A stretch of DNA of 64,000 nt from Pontibacter amylolyticus (lineage in GTDB: Bacteria; Bacteroidota; Bacteroidia; Cytophagales; Hymenobacteraceae): positions 514,373-578,372 of the forward strand of contig NZ_BMFP01000002.1 of the NCBI RefSeq assembly GCF_014638845.1, read 5' to 3'. Of this stretch, positions 46,332-56,639 are shown one piece after another. Numbering within the stretch: position 1 is the stretch's first letter; each line of letters opens with the position of its first letter. The position numbers and the translations under genes were made by a program. The notes beneath the pieces were generated by a model. That model did not search any database, was not told the DNA's origin, and saw only the letters and a program-made list of their open reading frames with translations.

Positions 46332-49300
46332 ATGCGTCAACTGCTACCCAGGCATCTGTTCTTTAGCTTGCTTGCTTTTCTGTTATTATCAAGTGTTCAT
46401 GTTTGGGCAGCTCCCTGTCCTAACACCGTGCAAATTGAGGGACGTACTGTTCTGTGCGAAGGCGAAGAAACTATCTTAAGAGCTCCTGAAGGTGCTGGGC
46501 TTTCTTACCTCTGGTTTAAAGACGGCGTTCAGACTGGAGTTACAAGCAGAGAGTTGCAAGTTACTGAAACGGGCAGGTACAGGGTACAGGTGTCAGGTGC
46601 TGCATGTGATGTAAGTGTTTCCTCTGAGATACCCATTACAGTGAATAGCCGGCCGGCGCCACCAAACTTTACTGTCACTCCCTCCACTGCAGCCTGTGCG
46701 GGTACTGCATTAGCTTTTTCAGTAAATAACGCAGACGATGCACTCTTTATTTATACATGGGATTTTGGGGATGGCAACACGGCCCGAGGACCCAATGTAA
46801 CATATGCCTACAACCTACGCGATACGGGTGTAAAGCCCTTTGATGTAACCGTTTTTGCAACAAGCCGCGAAACGAGCTGTGAATCCGAGCCAGTGGTGCG
46901 CGAAGTGCAGGTGCGCCCGCTTCCAGAAATCTCTTTCACCGAAGAAAACAGCTTTCTCACCTGTCTGCCTGATACTGTTGCAGATGACGAAATTAGCGTA
47001 ACAGCCATTATCAGTAACAATACACAAGAGCCATACCTGGGTGACATCCGCAGTTACTCCGTAGACTGGGGCGATGGCAGCGCACCGGTGCAGTACCGTC
47101 CGTCTGATTTTCCAATCTCCAACCCAAACCCCTATACCGCAGTCGGGGACTATACTATTACCATCTCGGCCGTGGCTGGCAATGGTTGTACAGAACCCTT
47201 CATGCAGGTATACAGTGTGAGCAAGGAGCCCAAGGCGGGTTTCTCGCTAGGCAAAAAGCGGGCGGATGAGAGCCAGCAACCCCCTTGCGTACCCGTCATT
47301 GTGACGCCCGAAGACTCCGCGACTGGTGGAGGGCTAACCTATGTCTGGTCCGTAACGCCAGATCAGGGCTATGTCTTAGAGTCAGGTAGCCTGACCGAAG
47401 CGAATCCTGTTTTCCGCTTCACAGAGTCCGGGGTGTACACCATTGAGCAGATCGTCACCAACGGGTGCGACTCCGACACAGCCTCGCAGGGTATCGTAGT
47501 GGGCTGGCCGCAGGTGCAGCCTCCGGCGGGAGGCGTATTTTGCGGACCGACCCGGATTGACCTGAGTGGTACCGGGGGCGGAGGTGTTCCAGGCGGAGGA
47601 GGAGGTCTGTTTATCGACAAGAACCTCGGAGAGAAAATCACCGTGACCATCTCCATCAACGGACCGAAGGGGCCAACGACCCGTACTTTCAATTCAGAAA
47701 CCTTTAGCTATGCATATGATTTCGACCGACCCGGCACCTATACCATAGCCGTGGAGGCGGTGAACGAGTGCGGTAGCTCCAATGCCATTTTCCAGGGTCA
47801 GCCACAGCCGCCGGTGCAGGTAGTCATTTTGCAGCAGCCAGGGCTGCCAACCATCGCTAACCCGGGCATCGTCTGCGAGGGCGATTTTGTGGAGCTGACC
47901 CCAACCTCCACGGCGCCGTCTTTTGCCTGGTTTGATACGGATGACCCGAATGCAACCCCAATTTTTATAGGCAAGACCTTTGTGACGCCCCCTTTGCCTG
48001 GTGGTAGCAACAATTTTTATGTTGCCGCTCGTGACTCAGCGCAAGGTATACTTTGTACCGGTCCGCGCAGGCAAGTGACCGTTAACGTGAACCCACGCGT
48101 GACCAACAACCTGATCGATATTGGTGGACAGGAAACAGGTAGTGTGTGCATCGGCGGCGTAACGGCGGCGCTTACAGGCGGCAGGCCTTCCGGCGGCGAC
48201 GAAACTTCGCCTTACAGCTATACCTGGCTGGTTAGTACAGCTGGGCCGGACCGAGGCTTTGCGGCAGCCCCTGGGGTAAACAACAACCAGAACTATACCC
48301 CAACACAGCCCATTAACGCTACTACCTGGTTCAGGCGTGTCGTCCGCTCAGCTAACTGCTCACCTGACTCCAGTAATGTAGTGGAGGTAGTGGCCGTAGA
48401 GCCAGTGCCAACTAGTGCGAATGTTGTCACGCCGGCATTGCAGGAGATCTGCGCGGGAGATTCCCCAGCTCAGTTAGTAGGTTCACCACCAAGCGGCGGA
48501 GCAGGCGGGCCCTATACTTATCGTTGGGAAATAAGCACGCTTGGGCCAACTACAGGCTTTGTGCCAGCACCGGGTTCAAACAATGGCGAAAATTACGAGC
48601 CCCCTACCAATTTATCCGGCGACTCATGGTTTAGGCGTATTGTGACTTCAGGAGCTTGCGACTCGCCCTCAGAGGCTGTTCGCATCACTGTTTCCCCGGC
48701 CCTGGCCAATAATACCATCACAGCGTCCACTCAGGACGAATGTTCCGGCACTGCGCCAGGCTCCATTACCGGTACTGCCCCATCGGGTGGCAGTGGCAAC
48801 TATACCTATGAGTGGCTGATCAGCACTACAGGTACTGCGGGCAGTTTCGTGCCGGCGCCGGGCACCAACAACCAGCAGAGCTATACCCCGGGCGCCATTA
48901 CGCAAACCACCTTCTTCCAGCGGGTGGTGCGATCCGGTCAGTGTACGCCCAACGAAAGCAATGTAGTAGAAATACGCATCCGGCCCGCCATAACAGGTAA
49001 CGCTGTTTCAGCAGCGCAGGAGATCTGCTCGGGCACACAGCCGGCGCCACTGACGGGCACTACTCCTTCCGGTGGCAGCGGCGGGTTCACCTACCGCTGG
49101 GAAAGCAGCATCAGCGGGCCAACTGCGGGCTTCAACCCTGCCCCTGGCCAGAATACCGGGGTGGGCTACACCCCTCCTGTGCTCACCCGCGATACCTGGT
49201 TCCGCCGGGTGGCGATCTCGGCAGGCTGCGAGAATCCTTCAGAGGCCGTGCTGATCTCGATGCTGCCATTGCCAAACGCGCCTATCCTGACAGTGCAAAA

Positions 49301-50012
49301 TGCCCGGGCCTGCGTGGGCGAGCCTGCTACCCTGACGGTGGCCAATGCCAACGGCAATACCATTGAATGGTACGACGCTCCTACGGGCGGAGCGCCGCTC
49401 TTTGTGGGCACCACCTTCGTCACGCCAGCGCTCGACCGCAACACCACATACTATGTGCAGGCCAGAAACAATAACAACTGCGCCAACGCGACCCGCACAA
49501 CTGTAGGCGTGACCATCGTAACGCCGGTAGCGGATGCCGGTCCGGATGTGGAGATCATCCAGGGGCGTCCTGCAGAACTACGCGCTACCGGTGGCGTGAC
49601 CTATGCGTGGGAACCCACAGAAAGCCTGAGCAATGCCAACGTAGCCAATCCAGTGGCCAGGCCCGATGTAACAACTACCTATACCGTTACCATCACGACC
49701 GAAGAGGGTTGTACGGCTACTGATGAAGTGACCGTGACGGTTATACCTGCCATCACGGCGCCGAACGCCTTCTCGCCAAACGGTGACCGGGTGAACGATG
49801 TGTGGGAGATCGGGAACATCCAGAATTACCCGGACGCCCGCATCGAGATCTTCAACCGCTGGGGGAATCAGATTTTCAGTTCAACCGGCTATGCTACCCC
49901 CTGGGACGGCACCTATAATGGCGAATCGCTGCCGGTGGCCACCTATTACTACATCATTTATCTCAACAGCTCCGAAAAACCAATTTCAGGGCATGTGACC
50001 ATTATTAGATAA
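46332..50012 (+). CDS. Large multidomain adhesin-like protein with T9SS type B tail
   Basis: A 1226-residue surface protein. Order: signal peptide (LLSSVHVWA); Ig-like domain (LSYLWFKDGVQTGVTSRELQVTETGRYRVQV); several PKD domains (FIYTWDFGDGN); an Ig-like segment; four tandem repeats of about 90 residues (592-976; pattern PSGGxGxxTYxW..GFxPAPGxNN..YTP..TWFRRVV); an Ig-like domain; a PKD-type segment; and a C-terminal gliding-motility/T9SS type B domain (APNAFSPNGDRVNDVWEIGN, then RIEIFNRWG, ending GHVTIIR). Type B cargo stays attached through a PorP/SprF partner, here the next gene, which overlaps its stop codon. The exact ligand is unknown. Confidence 0.92.
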   Translation: MRQLLPRHLFFSLLAFLLLSSVHVWAAPCPNTVQIEGRTVLCEGEETILRAPEGAGLSYLWFKDGVQTGVTSRELQVTETGRYRVQVSGAACDVSVSSEIPITVNSRPAPPNFTVTPSTAACAGTALAFSVNNADDALFIYTWDFGDGNTARGPNVTYAYNLRDTGVKPFDVTVFATSRETSCESEPVVREVQVRPLPEISFTEENSFLTCLPDTVADDEISVTAIISNNTQEPYLGDIRSYSVDWGDGSAPVQYRPSDFPISNPNPYTAVGDYTITISAVAGNGCTEPFMQVYSVSKEPKAGFSLGKKRADESQQPPCVPVIVTPEDSATGGGLTYVWSVTPDQGYVLESGSLTEANPVFRFTESGVYTIEQIVTNGCDSDTASQGIVVGWPQVQPPAGGVFCGPTRIDLSGTGGGGVPGGGGGLFIDKNLGEKITVTISINGPKGPTTRTFNSETFSYAYDFDRPGTYTIAVEAVNECGSSNAIFQGQPQPPVQVVILQQPGLPTIANPGIVCEGDFVELTPTSTAPSFAWFDTDDPNATPIFIGKTFVTPPLPGGSNNFYVAARDSAQGILCTGPRRQVTVNVNPRVTNNLIDIGGQETGSVCIGGVTAALTGGRPSGGDETSPYSYTWLVSTAGPDRGFAAAPGVNNNQNYTPTQPINATTWFRRVVRSANCSPDSSNVVEVVAVEPVPTSANVVTPALQEICAGDSPAQLVGSPPSGGAGGPYTYRWEISTLGPTTGFVPAPGSNNGENYEPPTNLSGDSWFRRIVTSGACDSPSEAVRITVSPALANNTITASTQDECSGTAPGSITGTAPSGGSGNYTYEWLISTTGTAGSFVPAPGTNNQQSYTPGAITQTTFFQRVVRSGQCTPNESNVVEIRIRPAITGNAVSAAQEICSGTQPAPLTGTTPSGGSGGFTYRWESSISGPTAGFNPAPGQNTGVGYTPPVLTRDTWFRRVAISAGCENPSEAVLISMLPLPNAPILTVQNARACVGEPATLTVANANGNTIEWYDAPTGGAPLFVGTTFVTPALDRNTTYYVQARNNNNCANATRTTVGVTIVTPVADAGPDVEIIQGRPAELRATGGVTYAWEPTESLSNANVANPVARPDVTTTYTVTITTEEGCTATDEVTVTVIPAITAPNAFSPNGDRVNDVWEIGNIQNYPDARIEIFNRWGNQIFSSTGYATPWDGTYNGESLPVATYYYIIYLNSSEKPISGHVTIIR

Positions 50013-50977
50013 TGACTATGAAAAAGCTGTCTTTCCTGTTGGTTGTATTGGTAGGTGTTGTTACGCAGGCTTTCGCACAGCAGCGTCCGCAGTATAGCCA
50101 GTACATGGTCAATAACTTTCTGCTCAATCCCGCCCTGTCAGGTATAGAAGATTACGCTGACATACGGGTGAGCACCCGACAGCAGTGGGTGGGGCTTGAC
50201 GGAGCGCCTGTTACCTACTACGTCTCCGCCCATATGCCGCTGAACAAAGGCGCTGCCAGTACCAAGTATGCCAAGGCGCTGGCGCACCACGGGGCAGGCA
50301 TCATCATCCATACCGATAAGACGGGCCCGTTGCGCAGAACAGGACTGTCAGGTACTTATGCGTACCACCTGCCTGTCACGCGCACCATAAACATGTCAGC
50401 TGGAGTGGCGGCAGGTCTTATTCGCAATACTGTTAACAGTTCAGAACTGGAGTTTACCAACCCGGCGGAGCCGCTGATAGGCGGCGGCCGGGTGAACCAG
50501 AATGTGCTGGATCTTTCGCTGGGGCTGTGGGTGTACTCCCGTAACTTCTCGGTGGGCCTTGCTGGGGCGCAGCTGCTGGAGAACGCCGGCACCTTCCGCT
50601 CATCAGAAGAGAACAACGTGTCGCTCGACCTGCAGCGGCATTACTTCCTGACGGGCAGTTACCGCATTGCGCCCGGAGGCTCTATTGACATCATCCCATC
50701 TGTCATGTTCAAGCTGGCCGCGCCAAGTCCGCTATCGGTGGATGTGAACCTGCGCGCGCTTTACGATGAGCGCTTCTGGGTAGGCGCCTCGTACCGCCAC
50801 AACGACGCCATCGTGGGCATGGTAGGCGTGTACGTCAGTCCACTGATTGATATCTCCTATTCTTACGATGCCACTACATCAGGCCTCAACCGGGTAAGCG
50901 CCGGAACCCACGAGGTGGTAGTCGGTTTCAAACTGCTCAACGACCGCCGTATTATCTGTCCGCAATGGGTATGGTAG
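50012..50977 (+). CDS. PorP/SprF-family outer-membrane partner of the upstream T9SS cargo
   Basis: A 321-residue protein with a signal peptide (TQAFAQQ) and the PorP/SprF start PQYSQYMVNNFLLNPALSG, then QQWVGLDGAP. This is an outer-membrane barrel of about 14 strands. In T9SS, PorP/SprF proteins bind type B cargo tails and help hold them on the surface. The start overlaps the cargo stop as TAATG, which indicates translational coupling and a dedicated pair. A second in-frame ATG at 50018 is possible. Confidence 0.94.
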   Translation: MTMKKLSFLLVVLVGVVTQAFAQQRPQYSQYMVNNFLLNPALSGIEDYADIRVSTRQQWVGLDGAPVTYYVSAHMPLNKGAASTKYAKALAHHGAGIIIHTDKTGPLRRTGLSGTYAYHLPVTRTINMSAGVAAGLIRNTVNSSELEFTNPAEPLIGGGRVNQNVLDLSLGLWVYSRNFSVGLAGAQLLENAGTFRSSEENNVSLDLQRHYFLTGSYRIAPGGSIDIIPSVMFKLAAPSPLSVDVNLRALYDERFWVGASYRHNDAIVGMVGVYVSPLIDISYSYDATTSGLNRVSAGTHEVVVGFKLLNDRRIICPQWVW

Positions 50978-51444
50978 GGTAAAGCGCATTTTTCGGTTTA
51001 GTGCAATTCAGGGAAAACTGGTACAGGAATATTTTTTTTATGTTACTGATACAGAGTGTGCCTGATTGTGCCTACTTTTGCAGCCGGGTCTGAAAAATAC
51101 CATTTTAGGATTGCTTGAATAAGCGTGACGAGCCTATACTCTGGGTTGGGTTGACGGCTGTGCTGAAGTTAAGCGAGCCGGATAGGACTTTGCCGTAATT
51201 AAGTTTAAACTTTAACTTAAAATTTGGTGCTTAACAAATTTTGTTAAATTTTAGAGCTTAATATAGCCCTAAATATATGCAATATACTTTCGAAGCTTCG
51301 GAATGTACTTTTTAAAGTATATACTTGCAGGTTATTTGGCTAAGTGGGGTGAAAGGAAAAGAGCTTCGGGAATGGCCGTCCGTCGCTGCAAATTGTTGAA
51401 TATTAAACGCCAGGTTCTATAACAAACTTATACTCATTGATTTC
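50978..51444. other. AT-rich spacer before the ice-binding-like gene
   Basis: A 467-bp spacer. A -7-like TACTTTTG lies at 51073-51080 and a weaker TATACTTG at 51320-51327. CGAAGCTTCG near 51291 is a 10-bp palindrome. No reading frame was found. If the first element is used, the gene has a leader of more than 350 nt. Confidence 0.45.
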
Positions 51445-54400
51445 ATGACAAGCTTCTTAAGTAGAGCCTTGCTCCTAGTGCTAGGCTTATGGCTGGTGGC
51501 ATTTGGCGTAAATGCGCAACAAGCACCCACACTGGGGGCCTTTTACGACTATAACGTAGTAGGTGCCGATAGGGTTATCAACCAACCTAACACGAGTACA
51601 ATTGTTCGCGCAAAAGTAGCCTCGGTCAGCAGGCCAGCACAGAACTTCAATACAGGAGCCGTTTGGCGTGGCATTGAGAATCAGAACGCAGCCGCTAACG
51701 ATGCCCTTGCCGCAGCTACATCAGTATATAACACAGCAGCCGCAGCCACCCCCACTTCCACGCTGACCAATCCAGAACTCGGCGGCCGTACCTATACCGC
51801 CGGTGTATACCTGTTCAACGGCAATGCTACAGTTGCCAGCGATATTACACTGGATGGAAATAATAACCCCAACGCCGTTTTCATCTTTATTGTCAAAGGC
51901 AGCCTCAACATAGGTGCCGGTGTAGACATTGAGCTCATCCGGGATGCTAAAATTGGCAATGTATTCTGGGTAGTGGAAGACGCGCTTACGGTAGGTAATG
52001 GTGCAGAGATCAAGGGCCAATACCTGGCGAAGCAAGCAGTTACAATAGGAGACGGCTCTATTGTGAGAGGGCGCGTTGCCTCCTTGCAAGGAGAGGTCAG
52101 ACTGAACAACAACAACTTCTTTCTGCCAACAGACCTGGAGATCAAAATTTCGAAAACGGAGGGCAACGCCGGTGTCGACCGCTACATCGTAGGCCAGACG
52201 ATCACCTATACCTTCACAGTTACCAACAAAGGTCCGGTTGATGACGAAAACGTGCGTGTATCGCCCATTCTCTTCTCAGGCGTTAATCACTCCTTCACAA
52301 CGGACGCTCCCAACTCCACCTTTTCGTCTGTGAATGGCAACTGGGTATGGAACATCGGGAGTCTGAAAGTAGGACAAACCTACACGCTCACGCTTACGGC
52401 CACCATCAACGAAACTGGCCCGGGTTTTGTGCGCGGTACAATTTCAGGGGCGGCCGAAGACGAAATTCAACAGAACAACACAATTGACATCAACTTTTGC
52501 GCGGTGCTTCCGGATGCCGGCGTTATCACTGGGGCAGTTGAGCTCTGCGTGGGCACTGTCGGGGAATACAGCATCGAACCGGTAGTAGGAGCCACCGGCT
52601 ATACCTGGAACGTGCCAAGTGGTTGGAGAATCACGAGTGGTCAGGGAACCACAAAAATCACAGTGGAGGCAACCGGACGTAACGACGAGGCCTTTATACA
52701 GGTTTCGGTGAACAACAGCTGCGGCGCCAGCCCTCCAAGCCGTCTGAAAGTTAACAACTACCCCGACCCACCTGCCACACCTGGTCCTATTACGGCAAAT
52801 GAAGGCGTGTGTGCCGGCGAAGGTGCAACCTACTCCATAGCACCTGTGCAGGATGCTACCTCTTATGTCTGGACAGTGCCAGCAGGCTGGAAGATAGTGT
52901 CCGGACAAGGTACCACACAGATTTCTGTAAGTGTGGGTGAGTCAGCCGGCAAAGTAACGGTAAAGGCTAAAAACGTCTGCGGCGAAAGCCCGAATGCGGC
53001 TGAGCTGGATGTGAAGCCCTTCCTGCAGGCTCCTAACCAGCCCTCCAATATCTCCGGATCAGGCACATTGCCTTTCTGCGTATCTACCGAGCGTGTGACA
53101 TTCAGCGTGACAGCCAGCGGCGATGTGGCAGAATATGTATGGGAGTACCCAACTGAGTGGACACTAATCGAAGGGCAGGGAACGAACACCGTTACCTTTA
53201 ACCCGAATGGAGTAGGCGGCACTGTGACTGTGAAAGGTATAAATGCCTGCGGAACCAGCCCCTCCCGAACTTTCAATGTCGTGCCCGTTCCTGGCCCACC
53301 GGTTAATCCGGGAGATATTTCAGGAGCATTCCCGGTTTGCCAAGGCAGTGTAGGTACAAAATACTCTGTAGCGCCAGTACCTGGAGCGACAAGCTATACC
53401 TGGTATGTGCCAGACGGCTGGACCATTACCGCAGGCCAGGGTACGAATGAAATCACCGTATCGCTTAGCGAGAATGCCAGCGGAGGTCAATTACGCGTGC
53501 AGGCGGTTAACAATTGTGGCGCAAGTGGCATCACACGCAAAGACGTAACGACCGCAACCGGCGCTCCTGCCGCTCCTGTCGCGATAAAAGGAGAAGAGTT
53601 TGGCTGTACGGCCAAAACTACAGTATTTGAAATAAATCCGGTTGCAGGCGCTCAGAGCTATACCTGGACAGTGCCTCCAACCTGGGTTATCACCAGCGGG
53701 CAGGGTACAACCCGCATCACGGCCACAATAGGTAGCCAATCGGGCAATGTAAGCGTGATTGCAACAAACTCATGCGGTCAGAGCAGCCCGGCAACAAAGG
53801 CCGTAAGACCATTCCCAACTGTGCCAGCCTCGCCGTTCGCCATCAATGGTCCGAACGAGGTATGTATAGGACAGAGCCAGGTGGTGTATACGCTGGCGCC
53901 AGTGGACCACACCCTGGAGTATATCTGGGCAGTGCCAGATGGCTGGACCATCCTGTCTGGACAGGGCACCACAGAGGTCGTGGTAAAAGTAGGTACATTG
54001 GCTGGCGATATTACCGTGACGGCTTCCAACCCTTGCGGCAACAGTATACCTGCCAAACTGCGCGTGGCACCTGTGGCTGACGTGCCAGCCCCACAGGCAG
54101 GACCAATAACCGGAAACGCGCAGTACTGTGCCGGTCTTAACCAAACCTACTCGGTAGCCCCTGTGCAAGGTGCAACATCTTACTTCTGGACCTTCCCGGG
54201 TGCAGACTGGGTGATCGTGGAAGGACAGGGCACCACAAGCGTTACTGTGAAAGCCGGAACAACACAAGGCAAGGTGAGCGTGGCAACGGTTAACAATTGC
54301 GGAACCAGAAGCACCGCCACCGGTTTGACCGTTCAGTCGGTAGGTACGGTACCTCCCACACCATCCGCTATCGTAAGCGACAACAAGACCTACTGCGGTA

Positions 54401-55641
54401 ATGCAACTGGTCTTACTTTCCGAATAGCTGCTGTCCCAACGGCGGTTAGCTATGAGTGGGCAGTGCCGCAAGGCTGGACGATCACATCAGGGCAAGGGAC
54501 AACACAGATAAAAGCAACAGCTGGAACGAGTGGAGGCGAAATAACAGTAGTCGCTGTTAACTCATGCGGAAAGAGCCAGAGCGTTAAACTGCTAACTGAG
54601 CCCCAGCGTGCGCTTATGAACCCGGAAGCTATCAAGGGGCCGGAAGTGGCATGTGTGGGCAGAACCGACGCGGTTTACTCTATACCTGCCATCAGCGGTG
54701 CCGAAACATACCTCTGGACACTGCCAACTGGTTGGGAGATACTTGAAGGAGAAGGTACCAACAGCATAAGGGTGAAAATAACAGGCAGAGGCGATGTGAT
54801 AGTAAAAGCTCAGAACGCCTGCGGCACCACGGCCGACGCTAAGTTGACGGTAGAAGTCGTGACATCGCCCCCTCTGGCACCTGCCACTATCAAGGGCGAG
54901 ACGCTGACTTGCGCAACCCGCACCACTACATACTCCATTGACCCAGTTGCCAACGCAGCCTCTTATTCCTGGAAAGTGCCGGCCGGATGGACCATCACGG
55001 CTGGCCATGGCACTACGCAGATTACAGTACAGATAGGCTCTGGCTCAGGAGAGGTAAGCGTGGAAGCCGTGAACGACTGCGACAAGAGCGCTGCCACCAA
55101 ACTGGCTGTTTCAACAAGACCGCTTCCTGTCATCAGCCGCATTGTGGACCGCACTCTCGCCTGTTCAGATATAGCCACCTTCGAGCTTGAGTCGGACAGC
55201 CCAAGCGCCCTGTTTACTTGGGAAGTGCCGACCGGATGGGAAATCCTGTCAGGCCAGGGTACTAGCGTCATCACCGTGATGCAGGGCAATAACAGAGGAG
55301 AGATCACCGTGGTGGCCGACAACGGCGAGTGTAAGAGCGATCCGGTAACGATGATCTCGGACCCAAGTATGCGTGAGGCCAACCTGATTGTGCCGAACGT
55401 GTTCACGCCGAACAATGATGGTGAAAACGATACCTGGGTGATCGGAAACCTGGCAAACTACCCGGACAACGAGGTGGTGGTAGTGAACCGCTGGGGCAAT
55501 GAAGTGTACAAGAGCAAAGCTTATCAGAACAACTGGAACGGAGACAAATTAGCGGAGGGTACCTACTATTACCTGATTCGCCTGACGCTGTGCGATGGCT
55601 CTGAGAAGACCTACAAGGGTTATGTGATGATCGTCCGATAA
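51445..55641 (+). CDS. Ice-binding-like protein with 11 PKD-like repeats and T9SS type B tail
   Basis: A 1398-residue surface protein. Signal peptide (FGVNAQ). Residues about 28-225 match the DUF3494 ice-binding fold: GGRTYTAGVYLFNGNATVAS, NAVFIFIVKGSLNIGAGVDIELI, NVFWVVEDALTVGNGAEIKG. Residues about 229-350 are a DUF11/CARDB-like domain. Residues 356-1309 hold eleven PKD-like repeats of about 87 residues (VPxGWxIxSGQGTTxIxVxxG..GxVxVxAxNxCG). Residues 1310-1398 are the type B sorting domain (PNVFTPNNDGENDTWVIGN, then VVVVNRWGN, ending GYVMIVR). It is predicted to be displayed with the PorP/SprF protein downstream. DUF3494 proteins bind ice or act as adhesins; binding here is not proven. Confidence 0.9.
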   Translation: MTSFLSRALLLVLGLWLVAFGVNAQQAPTLGAFYDYNVVGADRVINQPNTSTIVRAKVASVSRPAQNFNTGAVWRGIENQNAAANDALAAATSVYNTAAAATPTSTLTNPELGGRTYTAGVYLFNGNATVASDITLDGNNNPNAVFIFIVKGSLNIGAGVDIELIRDAKIGNVFWVVEDALTVGNGAEIKGQYLAKQAVTIGDGSIVRGRVASLQGEVRLNNNNFFLPTDLEIKISKTEGNAGVDRYIVGQTITYTFTVTNKGPVDDENVRVSPILFSGVNHSFTTDAPNSTFSSVNGNWVWNIGSLKVGQTYTLTLTATINETGPGFVRGTISGAAEDEIQQNNTIDINFCAVLPDAGVITGAVELCVGTVGEYSIEPVVGATGYTWNVPSGWRITSGQGTTKITVEATGRNDEAFIQVSVNNSCGASPPSRLKVNNYPDPPATPGPITANEGVCAGEGATYSIAPVQDATSYVWTVPAGWKIVSGQGTTQISVSVGESAGKVTVKAKNVCGESPNAAELDVKPFLQAPNQPSNISGSGTLPFCVSTERVTFSVTASGDVAEYVWEYPTEWTLIEGQGTNTVTFNPNGVGGTVTVKGINACGTSPSRTFNVVPVPGPPVNPGDISGAFPVCQGSVGTKYSVAPVPGATSYTWYVPDGWTITAGQGTNEITVSLSENASGGQLRVQAVNNCGASGITRKDVTTATGAPAAPVAIKGEEFGCTAKTTVFEINPVAGAQSYTWTVPPTWVITSGQGTTRITATIGSQSGNVSVIATNSCGQSSPATKAVRPFPTVPASPFAINGPNEVCIGQSQVVYTLAPVDHTLEYIWAVPDGWTILSGQGTTEVVVKVGTLAGDITVTASNPCGNSIPAKLRVAPVADVPAPQAGPITGNAQYCAGLNQTYSVAPVQGATSYFWTFPGADWVIVEGQGTTSVTVKAGTTQGKVSVATVNNCGTRSTATGLTVQSVGTVPPTPSAIVSDNKTYCGNATGLTFRIAAVPTAVSYEWAVPQGWTITSGQGTTQIKATAGTSGGEITVVAVNSCGKSQSVKLLTEPQRALMNPEAIKGPEVACVGRTDAVYSIPAISGAETYLWTLPTGWEILEGEGTNSIRVKITGRGDVIVKAQNACGTTADAKLTVEVVTSPPLAPATIKGETLTCATRTTTYSIDPVANAASYSWKVPAGWTITAGHGTTQITVQIGSGSGEVSVEAVNDCDKSAATKLAVSTRPLPVISRIVDRTLACSDIATFELESDSPSALFTWEVPTGWEILSGQGTSVITVMQGNNRGEITVVADNGECKSDPVTMISDPSMREANLIVPNVFTPNNDGENDTWVIGNLANYPDNEVVVVNRWGNEVYKSKAYQNNWNGDKLAEGTYYYLIRLTLCDGSEKTYKGYVMIVR

Positions 55642-55667
55642 GAAAACAAACGAATTAAGTGATTACC

Positions 55668-56621
55668 ATGCGAAAATTAGGGGTACTTCTGGTGTTACTG
55701 CTGCTGTCCTGGGAGGGCTATGCACAGCAGGCACCGCAATATACACAGTACATCTTCAACGAGCTGATCATCAACCCGGCCTATGCGGGTAGCAAAGAGA
55801 TTATCAACGCTAACCTTACCCACCGCAGCCAGTGGGTAGGTATAGAGGGAGCGCCTACCACGCAGACCTTCAGTGTGGACGGGGCCTCACGCAGCGGACT
55901 GCTGGGCTTCGGTCTTAATGCCATGAATGACGAGCTGGGGGCTCAGCGCCAGATGGGCCTGCACGGCAACCTGGCGGTGCGCCTGCGTATGAGCGAAACC
56001 GCAAAGCTGGCCCTCGGCTTTGCAGCAGGTTTGGCCCAGTATACCCTCGATGGCACCAAGCTCAACACAGGCAACACACGGCCTGACCAGGCGCTCAACC
56101 CGGGCAAAGTTTCGGAGCTGATGCCTGATTTCCGTATTGGCGCCTTTTTTAACACCGAGCGTTTCTACACGGGCCTCTCGGTAGCCAACCTGGTGAACAC
56201 GGGAGGTGACAAGCTGGAGGTCACCATGCCGAACCGCCATTACTTCCTTTCGGCGGGCTATGTGCTGGACCTTTCATCGGCGCTTATTTTCAAGCCGAGT
56301 TTCCTGGTGAAGGAGGACTTCAACAGCCCGACCAGCCTGGACCTGAACGCCTTTTTCCTGCTGGGTGAGCGCATCTGGCTGGGCGGCTCGTACCGCACGG
56401 CCGTGAAGGTGCACAACAACTACTCTGACGAATACGAACTGGACCGCCGCAACGCATGGGCCGCCATCGCGCAGCTGTATGTGACGCCGAAGCTGCGCCT
56501 GGGCTACTCGTACGACGTAAGCCTGAACGCCCTGCGCCAGCACGCCAGCCACGAAATTTCATTAGGCTATTCCTTCTTCAAGAAGCAGGACAACCGAATG
56601 CTGACCCCACGATACTTCTAA
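55668..56621 (+). CDS. PorP/SprF-family outer-membrane protein, second copy
   Basis: A 317-residue barrel protein with a signal peptide (WEGYAQQ) and the family start PQYTQYIFNELIINPAYAGSKEI, then QWVGIEGAPTTQTFSVDG. The ATG at 55668 lies 26 bp after the ice-binding-like gene and 18 bp before the next gene, so the three form an operon. It should be the dedicated surface anchor for the upstream cargo. GTG at 55659 would add three residues and is less likely. Confidence 0.94.
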   Translation: MRKLGVLLVLLLLSWEGYAQQAPQYTQYIFNELIINPAYAGSKEIINANLTHRSQWVGIEGAPTTQTFSVDGASRSGLLGFGLNAMNDELGAQRQMGLHGNLAVRLRMSETAKLALGFAAGLAQYTLDGTKLNTGNTRPDQALNPGKVSELMPDFRIGAFFNTERFYTGLSVANLVNTGGDKLEVTMPNRHYFLSAGYVLDLSSALIFKPSFLVKEDFNSPTSLDLNAFFLLGERIWLGGSYRTAVKVHNNYSDEYELDRRNAWAAIAQLYVTPKLRLGYSYDVSLNALRQHASHEISLGYSFFKKQDNRMLTPRYF

Positions 56622-56639
56622 TTCACCCAGAAAGCAGAC

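Noticed and set aside
51445..55641. CRISPR-like periodicity
   Set aside because: The regular repeats are about 260 bp, in frame, and diverge at DNA level; they are protein repeats, not direct DNA repeats with spacers.
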